A DNA stretch of 64,000 bases, from the NCBI GenBank assembly GCA_963749575.1, contig CAVVNM010000012.1:248001-312000 (forward strand). The letters run 5' to 3'. Positions 52,442-62,224 of the stretch are shown here, in pieces (position 1 is the stretch's first letter; each line of letters opens with the position of its first letter). Below the pieces are notes generated by a model, which had not been told where the DNA came from, searched no databases, and saw only the letters and a program-made list of their open reading frames with translations. The position numbers and the translations under genes are program-made. Source of the stretch: JAMXLO01 sp963749575. GTDB taxonomy: Bacteria > Pseudomonadota > Alphaproteobacteria > Acetobacterales > Acetobacteraceae.

Positions 52442-53371
52442 CTATGCCACGCTGTAATCCATGTTGCGCAGGTCGGTCAGCAGGTCCGGCCCGGTGGGGT
52501 TCCAGCCCAGCTGTTGCCGCGTCAGCGCGCTGGAGGCCGCAAGATCGATCGTGGCGAGGTGCGCCATCCAGCCGAAGTACCCCGGCGCCTCCTCCGGGGT
52601 GATCGAACTGACCGGCAGCTTCAGCCCCGCACCGATCACCTCGGCGATGTCGCACAGGGCAACACCCTGCTCGCCTACGGCGTGGTAGCGCGCGCCTGCG
52701 TGGCCCTTCTCAAGCGCCAGCCGGTAAAGCCGTACGGCGTCGGAGATGTGCACGGCCGCCACGCGATTCTTGCCCTCGCCGACATACGCCACGCGGCCCT
52801 GTTGTCGTGCCGTCTGGATATGCCATGTGATCCGGCCCTGCCTGTGCGTGTCGTGGACCTGCGGCAGCCGCATCACCATCACGCGCCCGCCCTTGGCGAT
52901 GAGGGCATCGGCAGCCTCCTCGGAGGCGGCGCGGGGGAACTCGGCCGAGGTGACGTGATCGTCGGTCTCGACCACCGGGCCGCCGGTCTTTGACCGGGCG
53001 AGGCCCGTGCCGGAGGTGACGACGAGCGGCCGGTCCGAGCCGGCCAGCACATCGCCGAGCCTCTCGATGACCGTGCGGTCGTCCTCGCTGTTCTGCTTCA
53101 GGTTGGAGAAGTCGTGGTTGAAGGCTGCGTGGATGACGCCGTCGGACGCCGCTGCGGCGGTGCGCAGGCGGTCGAGGTCGTGCATGTCTCCGCGCAAGAC
53201 CTCCGCCCCGGCACGGGTGAGCACCGCGGCGCCCGCATCCGAACGGCTGAGCCCCACCACGCGATGGCCCGCTTCGATGAGTTCCGGGACGAGATAGGAA
53301 CCGATAAAGCCGGTCGCGCCGGTCAGAAACACTCGCAGAGGTCGGGGCGCTCGTGGGGATTCAGGCGACAT
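52442..53371 (-). CDS. NAD(P)-dependent epimerase/reductase, extended/atypical SDR
   Basis: 309 residues, intact. Cofactor motif GATGFIGSYL at 18-27, TSGTGLARSK and a C-terminal substrate part (ITPEEAPGYFGWMAHL). It resembles NAD-dependent epimerase/dehydratase-like reductases. It directly follows metX (12 bases), where metW would often be found. Confidence 0.87.
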   Translation of the reverse strand: MSPESPRAPRPLRVFLTGATGFIGSYLVPELIEAGHRVVGLSRSDAGAAVLTRAGAEVLRGDMHDLDRLRTAAAASDGVIHAAFNHDFSNLKQNSEDDRTVIERLGDVLAGSDRPLVVTSGTGLARSKTGGPVVETDDHVTSAEFPRAASEEAADALIAKGGRVMVMRLPQVHDTHRQGRITWHIQTARQQGRVAYVGEGKNRVAAVHISDAVRLYRLALEKGHAGARYHAVGEQGVALCDIAEVIGAGLKLPVSSITPEEAPGYFGWMAHLATIDLAASSALTRQQLGWNPTGPDLLTDLRNMDYSVA

Positions 53372-53383
53372 GGGCCTGATCGC

Positions 53384-54546
53384 CTAGCCGTCCAGCCCCG
53401 CATGCACCGCGCACCCCGCCAGGAACCCCGCCAGCGTGCGGTGGAAATCCGGCTCATCCAGCAGGAACGCGTCATGCCCCTTGTCGGAGGGGATCTCCAC
53501 GAACGACACGTTCGCCCCCGCGCGGTTCAGCGCCCGCGCGATCGCGCGGCTCTCCGCGGTAGGGAACAGCCAGTCGGAGGTGAACGATGCCAGCAGGAAC
53601 CGCGTCTTGGTGCCCCTGAATGCGTTCGCCACGTCGCCGTCGTAGTCCGCCGCCAGGTCGAAGTAGTCCATCGCCCGCGTGATCGTCAGGTACGAGTTCG
53701 CGTCGAATCGCTGCACGAACGTGGAGCCCTGGTGGCGCAGATAGCTTTCCACCTCGAACATCTCGCCGAACAGTCCGATCGCCTCGCTCGGGTCCTTCGG
53801 CGCGTTCTGCAGCCGGCGGCCGAACTTCCGGGTCAGCGCCTCTTCCGACAGATAGGTGATGTGCGCGCACATCCGCGCCACCGCGAGGCCACGCGCGGGA
53901 ATGCGGCCGCTGGCCCAGTAGCGTCCGGCCTGCCAGTCCGGATCGGCGAAGATCGCCTGCCGCCCCACCTCGTGGAACGCGATGTTCTGCGCCGAGTGAT
54001 ACGCCGCGCAGGCGATCGGCAGCGCCGCGAACACCGCATCGGGATAGCTCGCCGCCCATTGCAGCACCTGCATCCCGCCCATCGAGCCGCCCAGCACCGC
54101 GAACAGCCGCGCAATGCCCAGGTGGTCGATCAGCATCTTCTGTGCGCGCACCATGTCGTGGATGGTCACTGGCGGGAAGTCGGTGCCCCACGGACCGGTC
54201 TCATCGTCACGCAGGCTGCGCGGGCCGGTGGAACCCATGCAGCCTCCCAGCACATTGACGCCGATAACGAAGTAGCGGTCGGTGTCGATCGGTCGGCCCG
54301 GTCCCACCACCATGTCCCACCAGCCCTCCTTGCCGGTGACCGGGTGGCGCTCGGCGACATACTGATCGCCGGTCAGCGCATGGCAGACCAGCACGGCATT
54401 GGACCGCGCCGGCGTTGAGCGTGCCGTAGGTGCGGTAGGCCACCGTCAGTCTGCCGCAGCCGCGCGCCACACTCGAGCGTCATGCCTTCCTCGAAGGTGA
54501 CGTTCGGGCTGTGCTCGGTGGCGGCAAGTGCGGCTGACGTGTCCAT
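53384..54546 (-). CDS. metX: Homoserine O-acetyltransferase, two frame breaks
   Basis: About 388 residues of an alpha/beta hydrolase. The nucleophile elbow is GGSMGGMQVLQW, with family blocks GPGRPIDTDRYFVIGVNVLGGCMGSTGP, the late Asp in LLASFTSDWLFP and His in DKGHDAFLL. It acetylates homoserine in methionine synthesis. Breaks near 54453 and 54406 close by restoring GC/CG (LRRRLTVAYRTYG and NAGARSNAVLVCHALTG). It is divergent from the chorismate mutase gene, with about 105 bases between starts. Being biosynthetic and well conserved, it is unlikely to be a true pseudogene. Confidence 0.9.
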
Positions 54547-54652
54547 CCCGCGGTTGCATAGGCCGGGTACCGGCAGGTCGCAACCGGCAGTCCGGCTCCT
54601 GTTTGCACGCCCCGCCGCTTCCGCTATCAGTGCCGGCTCCGTTGCGGCCAGA

Positions 54653-55571
54653 ATGATGTCCAGTTCCGCCCCGTTAGACGCACCACCCGCTTCTGCCGCC
54701 ACGGCGGAGGAACCGTCCCCGCAGGATGGCTGGCCTGACGGGCTGCCGGCACTGCGTGCCGAACTGGACCGGATCGACGACGCCCTGCATGGCCTGCTGA
54801 CACAGCGTGCGCGCGTCGTGGAGGAGGTGGCGAAGTCGGGCAAGCGCAGCGCGTATCGTCCCGGGCGGGAGGCGTCGATCGTCCGCCGCCTGCTGCGCCG
54901 GCACAGCGGCCGGCTGCCGCCACAGAGCGCTGGTGCGCATCTGGCGCGAGCTGCTCGCCGGCACCACTGCCATGCAGGGGCCGTTCGCGGTCGCGGTGTG
55001 CGAGCGCGACGGCACCGGGGCCTACACCCAGGCGGCCCGCGAGCATTTCGGTGCGCTGACGCCGCTGCACGCTTACGGCAGCCCGGCGCAGGCGATGGCC
55101 GAGGTGAGCCGCGGATCGGCGGCGGTCGCGGTGCTGCCGTTGCCGTCGGAGACCGAAGCCGCTCGTGATGCCTGGTGGACCGCGCTGCTGCAGCGGGACG
55201 AACCACGCGTGCATGTGGTGAGCAGACTGCCGTTCTGGGCGCCGCGTCCGGATGGCGCCCCTACCGTCCAGGCGCTGGTGGTCGCCACGTCCGAGCCGGA
55301 TGCCTCCGAACACGACCGCTCGCTGCTGGGGCTGGAGTTCGATCTCGACGTCAGCCGCGCCCGCCTCAATGCCGCGCTGAACACTGCCGGCCTGACGCCG
55401 GGGACGGTGATCCTGCGTCGCGACCAGGGAGCGACTGTGGCGCACGCCCTGGTGGAAATCGGCGGTTTGCTGACCGACAGCGACGCCCGGCTGGCGGGGC
55501 TTGGGGCAATGCTGCGCCGGCCGGTGGTGCTTGGTGCCTACGCGATCCCGGAAACCGGAGCTGCCGCATGA
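54653..55571 (+). CDS. Chorismate mutase with prephenate-dehydratase-like C-terminal part, one frame break
   Basis: About 306 residues. The AroQ-type chorismate mutase domain is at about 29-95 (LRAELDRIDDALHGLLTQRARVVEEVAKSGKR, then YRPGREASIVRRLL). The remainder (MQGPFAVAVCERDGTGAYTQAAREHFG, then NTAGLTPGTVILRRD) resembles a degenerate prephenate dehydratase/ACT arrangement. A break near 54928 closes with GC (PPQSALVRIWREL). It feeds prephenate to the tyrA product two genes downstream. ATGA overlap with hisC shows translational coupling. Confidence 0.83.
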
Positions 55572-56653
55572 GCGCACCTCGCCCGCGCCCCGAAATCCTC
55601 GACATCTCGCCCTATGTCGGCGGCGAGTCGACGGTACCCGGCGTCAACCGGGTGCTGAAACTGTCCTCCAACGAGGGCGCGTTCGGCGTGCCACCCGGCG
55701 CGCAGGAGGCATACCGGCGTGCAGCGGAAGAGCTGCACCGCTATCCCGACGGCGATGCCACCGAACTGCGCCGGGCGATCGGCGCCCGGTTCAGGCTGGA
55801 TCCGGCGCGCATCGTCTGCGGCGCGGGATCGGATGACCTGATCTATCAGCTCTGCCTCGCCTACGGCGGGCACGGCCGCGACATCGTCATGAGCGCGCAC
55901 GGGTTCGCCATTTATCACATCGCCGGCACCTACGCCGGCAGCCGGGTAATCAAGACGCCGGAGCGCGATCTGACCGCCGATGTCGATGCCATGCTGGCGG
56001 CGGTGTCGCCGGCTACGCGGCTGGCGTTCCTGGCCAACCCGAACAACCCGACCGGGTCCATGCTGCCCTACGCGGAGGTGGCGCGGCTGCGCGCCGGTCT
56101 GCCGCCCGAGGTGCTGCTGGTGCTCGACTCCGCGTATGCCGAATACGTCGAGCGGCCCGACTACGATCCCGGCATCAGGCTGGTCGACGCCGGCGAGAAC
56201 ACCGTGATGCTGCGCACCTTCTCCAAGATCTTCGGGCTGGGCGGCATGCGGATCGGCTGGGCTTATGCCGCACCATCGGTGATCGACGTGCTCAACCGGG
56301 TGCGGGAGCCGTTCAACGTCACGCTCGCCTCGCAGGCGGCGGCGATCGCGGCCCTGGCAGAGCCGGGCTGGGTAGAGAAGGGCCGCGCGCACAACGCCAA
56401 GTACCGGCCGATGCTGGCGGCGGGGCTGACCGCGGCCGGGATCAAGGTCTGGCCGTCCGAGGGCAATTTTGTCCTCGCCGACTTCGCCACGCCGGAGCGC
56501 GCCAAGGCGGCCGATGCGTTCCTGCGCACCCGCGGTGCGATCGTCCGCCCGGTCGGCGGCTATGGCCTGCCGCACTGCCTGCGCATCACCGTCGGCACCG
56601 CCGAAGAAGTCGAGATCGTCATCGCCACCCTGACGGAGTTCATGGGTGGCTGA
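55568..56653 (+). CDS. hisC: Histidinol-phosphate aminotransferase
   Basis: 361 residues, intact. PLP lysine is Lys220 in RTFSKIFGLGGMRIGW; ANPNNPTGS at 156-164 and DSAYAEYVE at 187-195 are typical of HisC. In Rhodospirillales this enzyme commonly also serves aromatic amino acid transamination, consistent with its position between chorismate mutase and prephenate dehydrogenase genes. Both junctions overlap (ATGA at the start, GTG of the next gene at the end). Confidence 0.92.
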   Translation: MSAPRPRPEILDISPYVGGESTVPGVNRVLKLSSNEGAFGVPPGAQEAYRRAAEELHRYPDGDATELRRAIGARFRLDPARIVCGAGSDDLIYQLCLAYGGHGRDIVMSAHGFAIYHIAGTYAGSRVIKTPERDLTADVDAMLAAVSPATRLAFLANPNNPTGSMLPYAEVARLRAGLPPEVLLVLDSAYAEYVERPDYDPGIRLVDAGENTVMLRTFSKIFGLGGMRIGWAYAAPSVIDVLNRVREPFNVTLASQAAAIAALAEPGWVEKGRAHNAKYRPMLAAGLTAAGIKVWPSEGNFVLADFATPERAKAADAFLRTRGAIVRPVGGYGLPHCLRITVGTAEEVEIVIATLTEFMGG

Positions 56654-57533
56654 ACCGCTGTTCCGGCGCCTGGCCCTGATCGGCATCGGCCTGATCGGCA
56701 GCTCTGTCGCCCGTATCGCGCGCGAACGGGGCGATCTGGCGGCCGAGGTGGTGGTGACCGCACGCACCGCCAAGACCCTGGAGCGAGTCCGAGAGCTGGA
56801 CTTCGCCGATCGGATCGAGGCGGACCCCGCCCAGGCGGTGGCCGGCGCCGACTGCGTGATGCTGTGCGCACCGGTGGGGGCGTTCGCCGACATCGCCACC
56901 GCGATTGCGCCGCGGCTCGAGGCGGGGGCGGTGTTGACCGATGTAGGCTCCACCAAGCAGTCGGTGATCCGCGACGTAGGGCCGCTGGTGCCGGCAGGGG
57001 TTCACTTCGTGCCGGCGCATCCGGTGGCGGGGACGGAATACTCCGGCCCGGATTCCGGCTTTACCACCCTGTTCGAGGGCCGTTGGACCCTGCTGACCCC
57101 ACCGCCCGGCACCGACGAAGCGGCGGTGGCCAAGGTGGAGGAGTTCTGGCGGCGCTGCGGGTCGATGGTGCAGCGGATGGAGCCGGCGCACCACGACCGG
57201 GTGTTGGCGATCGTCTCGCACCTGCCGCATCTGCTCGCCTTCACCATCTGCGGCACCGCCGACGACCTGGCGGACGAGAGCCGCCAGGCGGTGCTGCAGT
57301 TCGCCGCCTCGGGGTTCCGCGACTTCACCCGGATTGCCGCGAGCGACCCGGTGATGTGGCGCGACATCTTCCTCAACAACCGCGAGGCGCTGCTGGAGAT
57401 GCTGGCCCGGTTCGTCGAGGACGCCCAGGCGATGTCGCGCGCGGTGCGCTGGGGGGATGCGGCGTATATCGAGGACAAGGTGGAGCGGGGACGGAAGATC
57501 CGCCGAAGCCTGATCGAGCTGAAGCAGGCGTAG
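56646..57533 (+). CDS. tyrA: Prephenate/arogenate dehydrogenase (cyclohexadienyl dehydrogenase)
   Basis: 295 residues with a GTG start at 56646 that overlaps the hisC stop. NAD motif IGIGLIGSS, then LTDVGSTKQSV, HFVPAHPVAGTEYSGP and SHLPHLLAF, all characteristic of TyrA. It oxidises prephenate or arogenate on the way to tyrosine. No ACT or mutase domain. Third gene of the chorismate mutase-hisC-tyrA operon. Confidence 0.92.
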   Translation: MAEPLFRRLALIGIGLIGSSVARIARERGDLAAEVVVTARTAKTLERVRELDFADRIEADPAQAVAGADCVMLCAPVGAFADIATAIAPRLEAGAVLTDVGSTKQSVIRDVGPLVPAGVHFVPAHPVAGTEYSGPDSGFTTLFEGRWTLLTPPPGTDEAAVAKVEEFWRRCGSMVQRMEPAHHDRVLAIVSHLPHLLAFTICGTADDLADESRQAVLQFAASGFRDFTRIAASDPVMWRDIFLNNREALLEMLARFVEDAQAMSRAVRWGDAAYIEDKVERGRKIRRSLIELKQA

Positions 57534-57671
57534 CGCGCAACGGCGCAGCGCATCCCGCGGCGGCTGGGATGGATGGCGCTCTGCCACCGCTCCGGCAGGC
57601 GTTGCGGACTCGGGGAACTGCAATCGCCAATCGCGAGCGCCGCGGTGCCATGCTCAAGCAAATCGCCGCCG

Positions 57672-57965
57672 CTATGGCATCGTGTGTCGCAGGTCGGCGT
57701 TGGAATGCACATTCGGCGTCTGCGTCCCACGAAGAATTGCAGCAACGTCCAACGTGACCAGTTCGGAGTACGGCAGTTGTGATGCCTGACCCGGCAGCTC
57801 CGGCCGCCTGCTCCCGATCAGGTTGACCATCGTGCAGATCGCGCGATCACGGTGCCCGCAATCAAGCGCAATTTGACCCGGGCGTTTGCTGTCGCCGGGA
57901 TCGCATCCTGCGGCAGCCAGCAACAGAGGCACCATGATGCACAGCTGGGCAGACTTCAGGGCCAT
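57672..57965 (-). CDS. Small hypothetical lipoprotein
   Basis: 97 residues from MALKSAQLCIMVPLLLAAAGC at 57965; lipobox AAGC with lipidated Cys at 21. The mature part is polar, with two further Cys (LDCGHRDRAICTM) that could form a disulfide. No family recognised. Confidence 0.6.
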   Translation of the reverse strand: MALKSAQLCIMVPLLLAAAGCDPGDSKRPGQIALDCGHRDRAICTMVNLIGSRRPELPGQASQLPYSELVTLDVAAILRGTQTPNVHSNADLRHTMP

Positions 57966-58554
57966 CGTTCTTCGCAAGGATTTATCACGACGCCTCGGTA
58001 TGGTTTCCGCTCAGCGGCGGGGGGGGTTGGCCGACGTCACCGTATTGCTCTGGCAGCGGCCGATTATCACCGACATTGACTGGCGAATTGCTAACGGTGT
58101 GAGGCCGAAGCGAAGTGTGACCGTGATCGTCAGGGCACCCTGAGAGGTAGCGATCGTCAATCATTGTTTGCCATGATCTTGGGTCAGCAAAACCGCGCAC
58201 TCACGCCGGCCATGAACGCCGGACGCGTCTCGTCCAGAGGGGGCCGTTGCGGCCGAAATTCGACTTCGCAATGCGGTCAACTTCAATAAGAACGAGCGCG
58301 AGTTCCTGCTGTCGCGAAATCGGCGAGCGCTCATGCCGCCTCGCAACACTGCCGTAACGGTGACCGGCACCTATGCTGCAAGCTGCAAAAAGGTCCAGGT
58401 CAACCTCAAGCTCGTAGCCGCGAATGATGCGCATATCATGGCGGGAGCTGATTTCGCTGTGCCTTTGCCCGATGTCGTCGGTCTGATACCTCAGGCTCGG
58501 GCGCCTCAGCCTGGCGTCATGGTCGGGGCCCCTGACTATGACAGACCTCGATGA
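57966..58554. other. Intergenic stretch, no confident gene
   Basis: About 590 bases with open frames on both strands around 58200-58520 but no recognised protein and no good start. It may hold a decayed gene. Composition is lower in GC than the flanking genes. Confidence 0.3.
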
Positions 58555-60270
58555 TCACCCCACGCCAGCCTCCGTCGCGCCTGCCAGCTGCGGCACATCC
58601 GTCAGCCGCGCATGCAGCGCGCTGTTCAGCTCCGCCCGTCGCGCCCACAGCGAACGGTACCACGCGATGCGCGGCGCCACCTGATAGGCCAGCATGCGCT
58701 CGCTTGCGACGTAGTGACGCGCTGCGTCGCCCAGGCCGCGCGCCAGCTCCGGCATCGCCACCAGGCGCAGCAGCCGATCGCGCAGCTCATCGACGTTGTG
58801 GAACAGCAATCCGGTGCGGCCGTCCTCGATGCTGTCGGCATACACGATGTTGCTCGCCAGCGCCGCCACCCGACACGCACCCGCCTCGATGAACTTCAGA
58901 TCCGACTTGGCGCGGTTGAATGGCGTGTCGCTAAGCGGCATCAACGAAATCTCGCACTGCCCGAGCAGTGTCAGGTAGGTGTCGTAATCGCAGGTCGGCG
59001 TAAACTGCTTGTGCGGCGTGTGCAGCGCGTCGAAGAAGCCTTGGTCGTGCACCACGCAGAAGCGAAGCCGTTCACCTGCCTTCTCCGCCACCTCGTTCAG
59101 CACCGGCATCAGCGGCGCCCAGTCGCGTTCGCGGTTCAGCGCGCCGAAGAACAGAGTCTGTGTCTGCGGATCGAGGAAGTTGCGAATCTCCGGCAGCACG
59201 CGGATCGCGTTGGGAAATACCATGACCTCGGGATTGTGCGTGCGCAGAACGGTTGCCAGCGCCGGCGTGCTGGTCTGCACCGCATGCACGCCGCGGAACG
59301 CGAGCTGATCGTCTGGCTCGAGCATTCCGAAATGATCGGGATGGTCGTCGAACTCGGTCACGATCACCCAGCCCGCGGACAGCAGATTGCGGACCACCGC
59401 GGCCCCTCGCTGGCCCGCCAGCATCGGTCGGTGCAGGACGAAGATGCGCGGCGTTTCGCCACCGGGCACCTTGATCTCGCCGCTGGCGGCGAAATGGGTC
59501 AGCACTGTCGGATCGCTGCGCATCGCCTGCAGCGGGTACACGACCCGGACATGCGACACGCCGCCCACCGGCTGCAGCATGTTCGCCGCGATCGAAATCA
59601 TCTGGCGCGGCCGTTTCAGCACGCGCCAGACATATTGCAGCGGCGCGGCGCGCTGCGCGAACGCCGCCGGATCGACGCCGAGAGCGATCAGCGCCGGCGC
59701 CATCAGGCTGGCGAATTCCTGTGCCTTGGCCGCATCGAACACACGCGGCGAGACATCGTGCGGCACGAGGCCCACTGCTTCCAGGCCCTCGCGCATCGTC
59801 TCCAGGCTGAACCAGCGCAGATGGGTTTCATCCAGCAGGCCGTTCGGTTCGTATTTCCAGGTGCCGCGCAGCAGTCGGTCGGCGAAGCTCCAGTGCTGCA
59901 TGTTCGGCACGCAGATCAGCATGGTGCCATCGTCGCTCAGCGCCTCGGCATGGCGGCGGAGCACCGGCCCACGGATCGCGCAGGTGTTCGATGATGTCGC
60001 CATACACGATGCAGTCGATCGGACGGTCGAGCGTGAACGGCATCGGGTTCTGCTCGACGTCCGACCACCGCCACCTGGTCGAGCCGCTGCGCCGCCAACT
60101 CCGCCGCTGGCGGGTTGTTCTCGATGCCGAGCAGCAGCGCGCGCGGATTGAGCCGCCGGATAGGCCGCGCCGAGGGCGCCGGTGTTGCAGCCCACATCCA
60201 GCACGACTCTGGCACTGAGCGGGATACGCTCCAGCAGGTCGTTGTTTGCGTGGTCGGGGTAAGCGGACAT
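58555..60270 (-). CDS. Bifunctional SAM methyltransferase-glycosyltransferase, three frame breaks
   Basis: About 573 residues. An N-terminal class I methyltransferase domain (VVLDVGCNTGALG, DCIVYGDIIEHL, LICVPNMQHW) is followed by a glycosyltransferase-like domain (VVYPLQAMRSDP, FFGALNRERDW, LMPLSDTPFNRAKSDLKFIEAGA). Frame breaks near 60156, 60062 and 59968 close by one CG each (AYPARLNPRALLLG, VVADVEQNPMPF, DPWAAVLRRHAE). It probably modifies a surface glycan. Last gene of the polysaccharide cluster running from 63553 downward. Confidence 0.82.
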   Translation of the reverse strand: MSAYPDHANNDLLERIPLSARVVLDVGCNTGALGAAYPAAQSARAAARHREQPASGGVGGAAARPGGGGRTSSRTRCRSRSTVRSTASCMATSSNTCAIRGPVLRRHAEALSDDGTMLICVPNMQHWSFADRLLRGTWKYEPNGLLDETHLRWFSLETMREGLEAVGLVPHDVSPRVFDAAKAQEFASLMAPALIALGVDPAAFAQRAAPLQYVWRVLKRPRQMISIAANMLQPVGGVSHVRVVYPLQAMRSDPTVLTHFAASGEIKVPGGETPRIFVLHRPMLAGQRGAAVVRNLLSAGWVIVTEFDDHPDHFGMLEPDDQLAFRGVHAVQTSTPALATVLRTHNPEVMVFPNAIRVLPEIRNFLDPQTQTLFFGALNRERDWAPLMPVLNEVAEKAGERLRFCVVHDQGFFDALHTPHKQFTPTCDYDTYLTLLGQCEISLMPLSDTPFNRAKSDLKFIEAGACRVAALASNIVYADSIEDGRTGLLFHNVDELRDRLLRLVAMPELARGLGDAARHYVASERMLAYQVAPRIAWYRSLWARRAELNSALHARLTDVPQLAGATEAGVG

Positions 60271-60326
60271 GGGCGGCAGGACGCTCCGTGACAGCGGCGA
60301 GCGGCGGAGGCCGCCTGGCGCGGCGA

Positions 60327-61250
60327 TCAGCCGTGGTAGGCGGTACTGCCGCGGGGATGCAAGGCGGAAACTGCCGGCCGCAACGGATTCCGCCGCAGCG
60401 TCTGCAGCCGCTCCAGCATCCGGGTACGGCAGCGGTCCAGCGCCGCCGCGGCAGAGAGTTGCGGTGGCGCGGCCGCGGCCTCGGCCAGGGACTGAGCGGC
60501 CTGCTCGATGAACCTGCGCCGCCCGGCGGCCGCCAAGACGCGGTCGGCGCGATCCAGCAGGCGGCGGCCGCGGCGCGCTGCAGCAAGCGGCGACGTCGCA
60601 GCCGCTCCGGCAGCGACGAGGCGGCGAGCGGGCGGAAGCATATCTCGAGTTCAAGAGCGTCCGCCCAGTCGTGCCATTTCGCGCGGTGCACGGGTGCAAG
60701 CGGCCGCAGCGCGACCCATGGCACGCGCATTGCGTCGGCGACGATGGCGCCGTGCATCGCCTCGCTGAGCACCAGGCGGCAGTCGCCGATCGCGGCGATG
60801 ATGGCGGCCGGATCGTCGCGCGGATCGATCAAGGTGATACCCGCCGCAGTGGCCGCCTCGGCCCAGGCGCCGCGCGCCAGGCTCTCGAAATGCGGCATGA
60901 ACCCGATCGATCGTGCGGCGGCGATTGCTCGGGACCGCGAGCAGCATCGCCGGATCGCCCAGACCGTACGCTTCCGGCAGGCCGAGCAGACGCGCCGTGC
61001 GCGGCCCGCGGACCCAGTGGACGACCCAGCTCGCATCAAGCGCCGGCAGCGCCTGGTAGCCGCCATAGCCGGCGCCCGCGACCACCTTCACCGCGGTTGC
61101 GTCGTGCCGCGCGTCGAGCACCGAGCCGATGCCGAGAAACAGCTCGGTCGGGTCGTCGTCGAAGAAGTTCGGCAGCAGCCGCGGCCAGAGCAGGGTGTTC
61201 AGTTCATCGCCGAAATTCCGCACCGCGCCCTGCCAGCGATACAGCCGCAC
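60327..61250 (-). CDS. Polysaccharide pyruvyl transferase family protein, two frame breaks
   Basis: About 309 residues from a GTG at 61250. RLYRWQGAVRNFGDELNTLLWPRLL and LFLGIGSVLDARHD, then GFMPHFESL and LVLSEAMHGAIVADAMRVPWVAL are the diagnostic blocks (PF04230). It would transfer pyruvate to a sugar of a surface polysaccharide. One break near 60908 closes with CG (RTIAIGFMPHF). A second near 60570, in a GC-only Ala/Arg stretch, needs four bases. The start follows the glycosyltransferase stop by five bases. Confidence 0.8.
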
Positions 61251-61255
61251 GCCGC

Positions 61256-62189
61256 CTACTCGCTCGCTGCGGGCCTTGGTCCGAGCGCGGCGCGAACGAA
61301 ACCCGCCGCATAGGCCAGCCGCCAGCGGCAAGGTACCAGACGCGTGCTGTGGCGCGGCAACAGACCGATGGGCGCCAGCACAGCCGCTACCGCGAGCCGG
61401 CGCGGCAGTTCCCGCCACACCGCGCCGGGGTCGCCGAGCAGCCGCCGGGTCGAGCACCGTGGACACCCCCTGCCAATACAGCCGCGACAGCAGCCAACGC
61501 GGGCTCAGCCGCGCCGCCTGGATCTGATGCTGCACGACGATCCGCGGGTCGTAGCGCGCGGAAAAGCCGGCCGCCTGAAGGCGCCAGGCGAGCTGCACCT
61601 CCTCATCCGACAGCAGCACCGTGCCGACGCGTCCGCTGTGCCGGCCGAAGCCGCCGAGCGCGAGCAGCGTCGGCACGTGCACGACCATGTTCGCACCATA
61701 GGGTTCCAGGCTGGGCGGCACCGCCGCGGTGCGGTATTCGCCCTGGCCCTCGAACTCGATGATCGACAGGGTGCCGCGCAATTGCGGCGGCCACCATGCG
61801 GGCAGCGGTGCTTCCCAGTGCGGCAGGATGCGTCCGCCGATCAGCGCTGGCGACGGGTCGGTCTCGGCGATCGCCGCAAGGATGCGTTCGATCCAGTCAG
61901 GTGCCGGGATCGCGTCGTCGTCGATATAGGCGATGTAGCTGCCGCGGGCCGCTTCTGCACCGGCGTTGCGGGCCAGGCTGATACCCGCCGTATCAACGCG
62001 CAGCAGCCGCGCATTGGCGACGTCGGCGACCAGGCGCACGATCTGCCCCGGCGCATCGCCGGTGGACGCGCTGTCCACCACCAGGATATCGAACTCACCG
62101 GCGCCGACCGTCTGACGCCGCAGGCCATCCAGGCAGTCGCCGAGATAGCCAGGACGGTCGTGCGTGCAGATGCAGACGGTGATGTCCAT
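61256..62189 (-). CDS. Family 2 glycosyltransferase, one frame break
   Basis: About 311 residues. GT-A fold with VCICTHDRPGYLGDCLDGL at the start, the nucleotide-sugar motif YIDDDAIPAPDWI, and LLSDEEVQLAWRLQAAGF. The break near 61441 closes with CG (LDPARLLGDPGAVWREL), leading to a stop at 61256. Transfers a sugar to a growing glycan at the inner face of the membrane. It lies 35 bases downstream of ugd. Confidence 0.86.
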
Positions 62190-62224
62190 GCCGCGAAATT
62201 AGCCGCAGTGGCATTGAGGAAAGA

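Noticed and set aside
58200..58520. Open frames on both strands in the 57966-58554 gap
   Set aside because: No recogn­ised family, no convincing start or ribosome binding site, and frames on both strands are equally open.
975..62189. Calling the frame-broken genes pseudogenes
   Set aside because: The breaks share one context and one size class and hit likely essential genes, so a systematic sequence error is more probable than decay.
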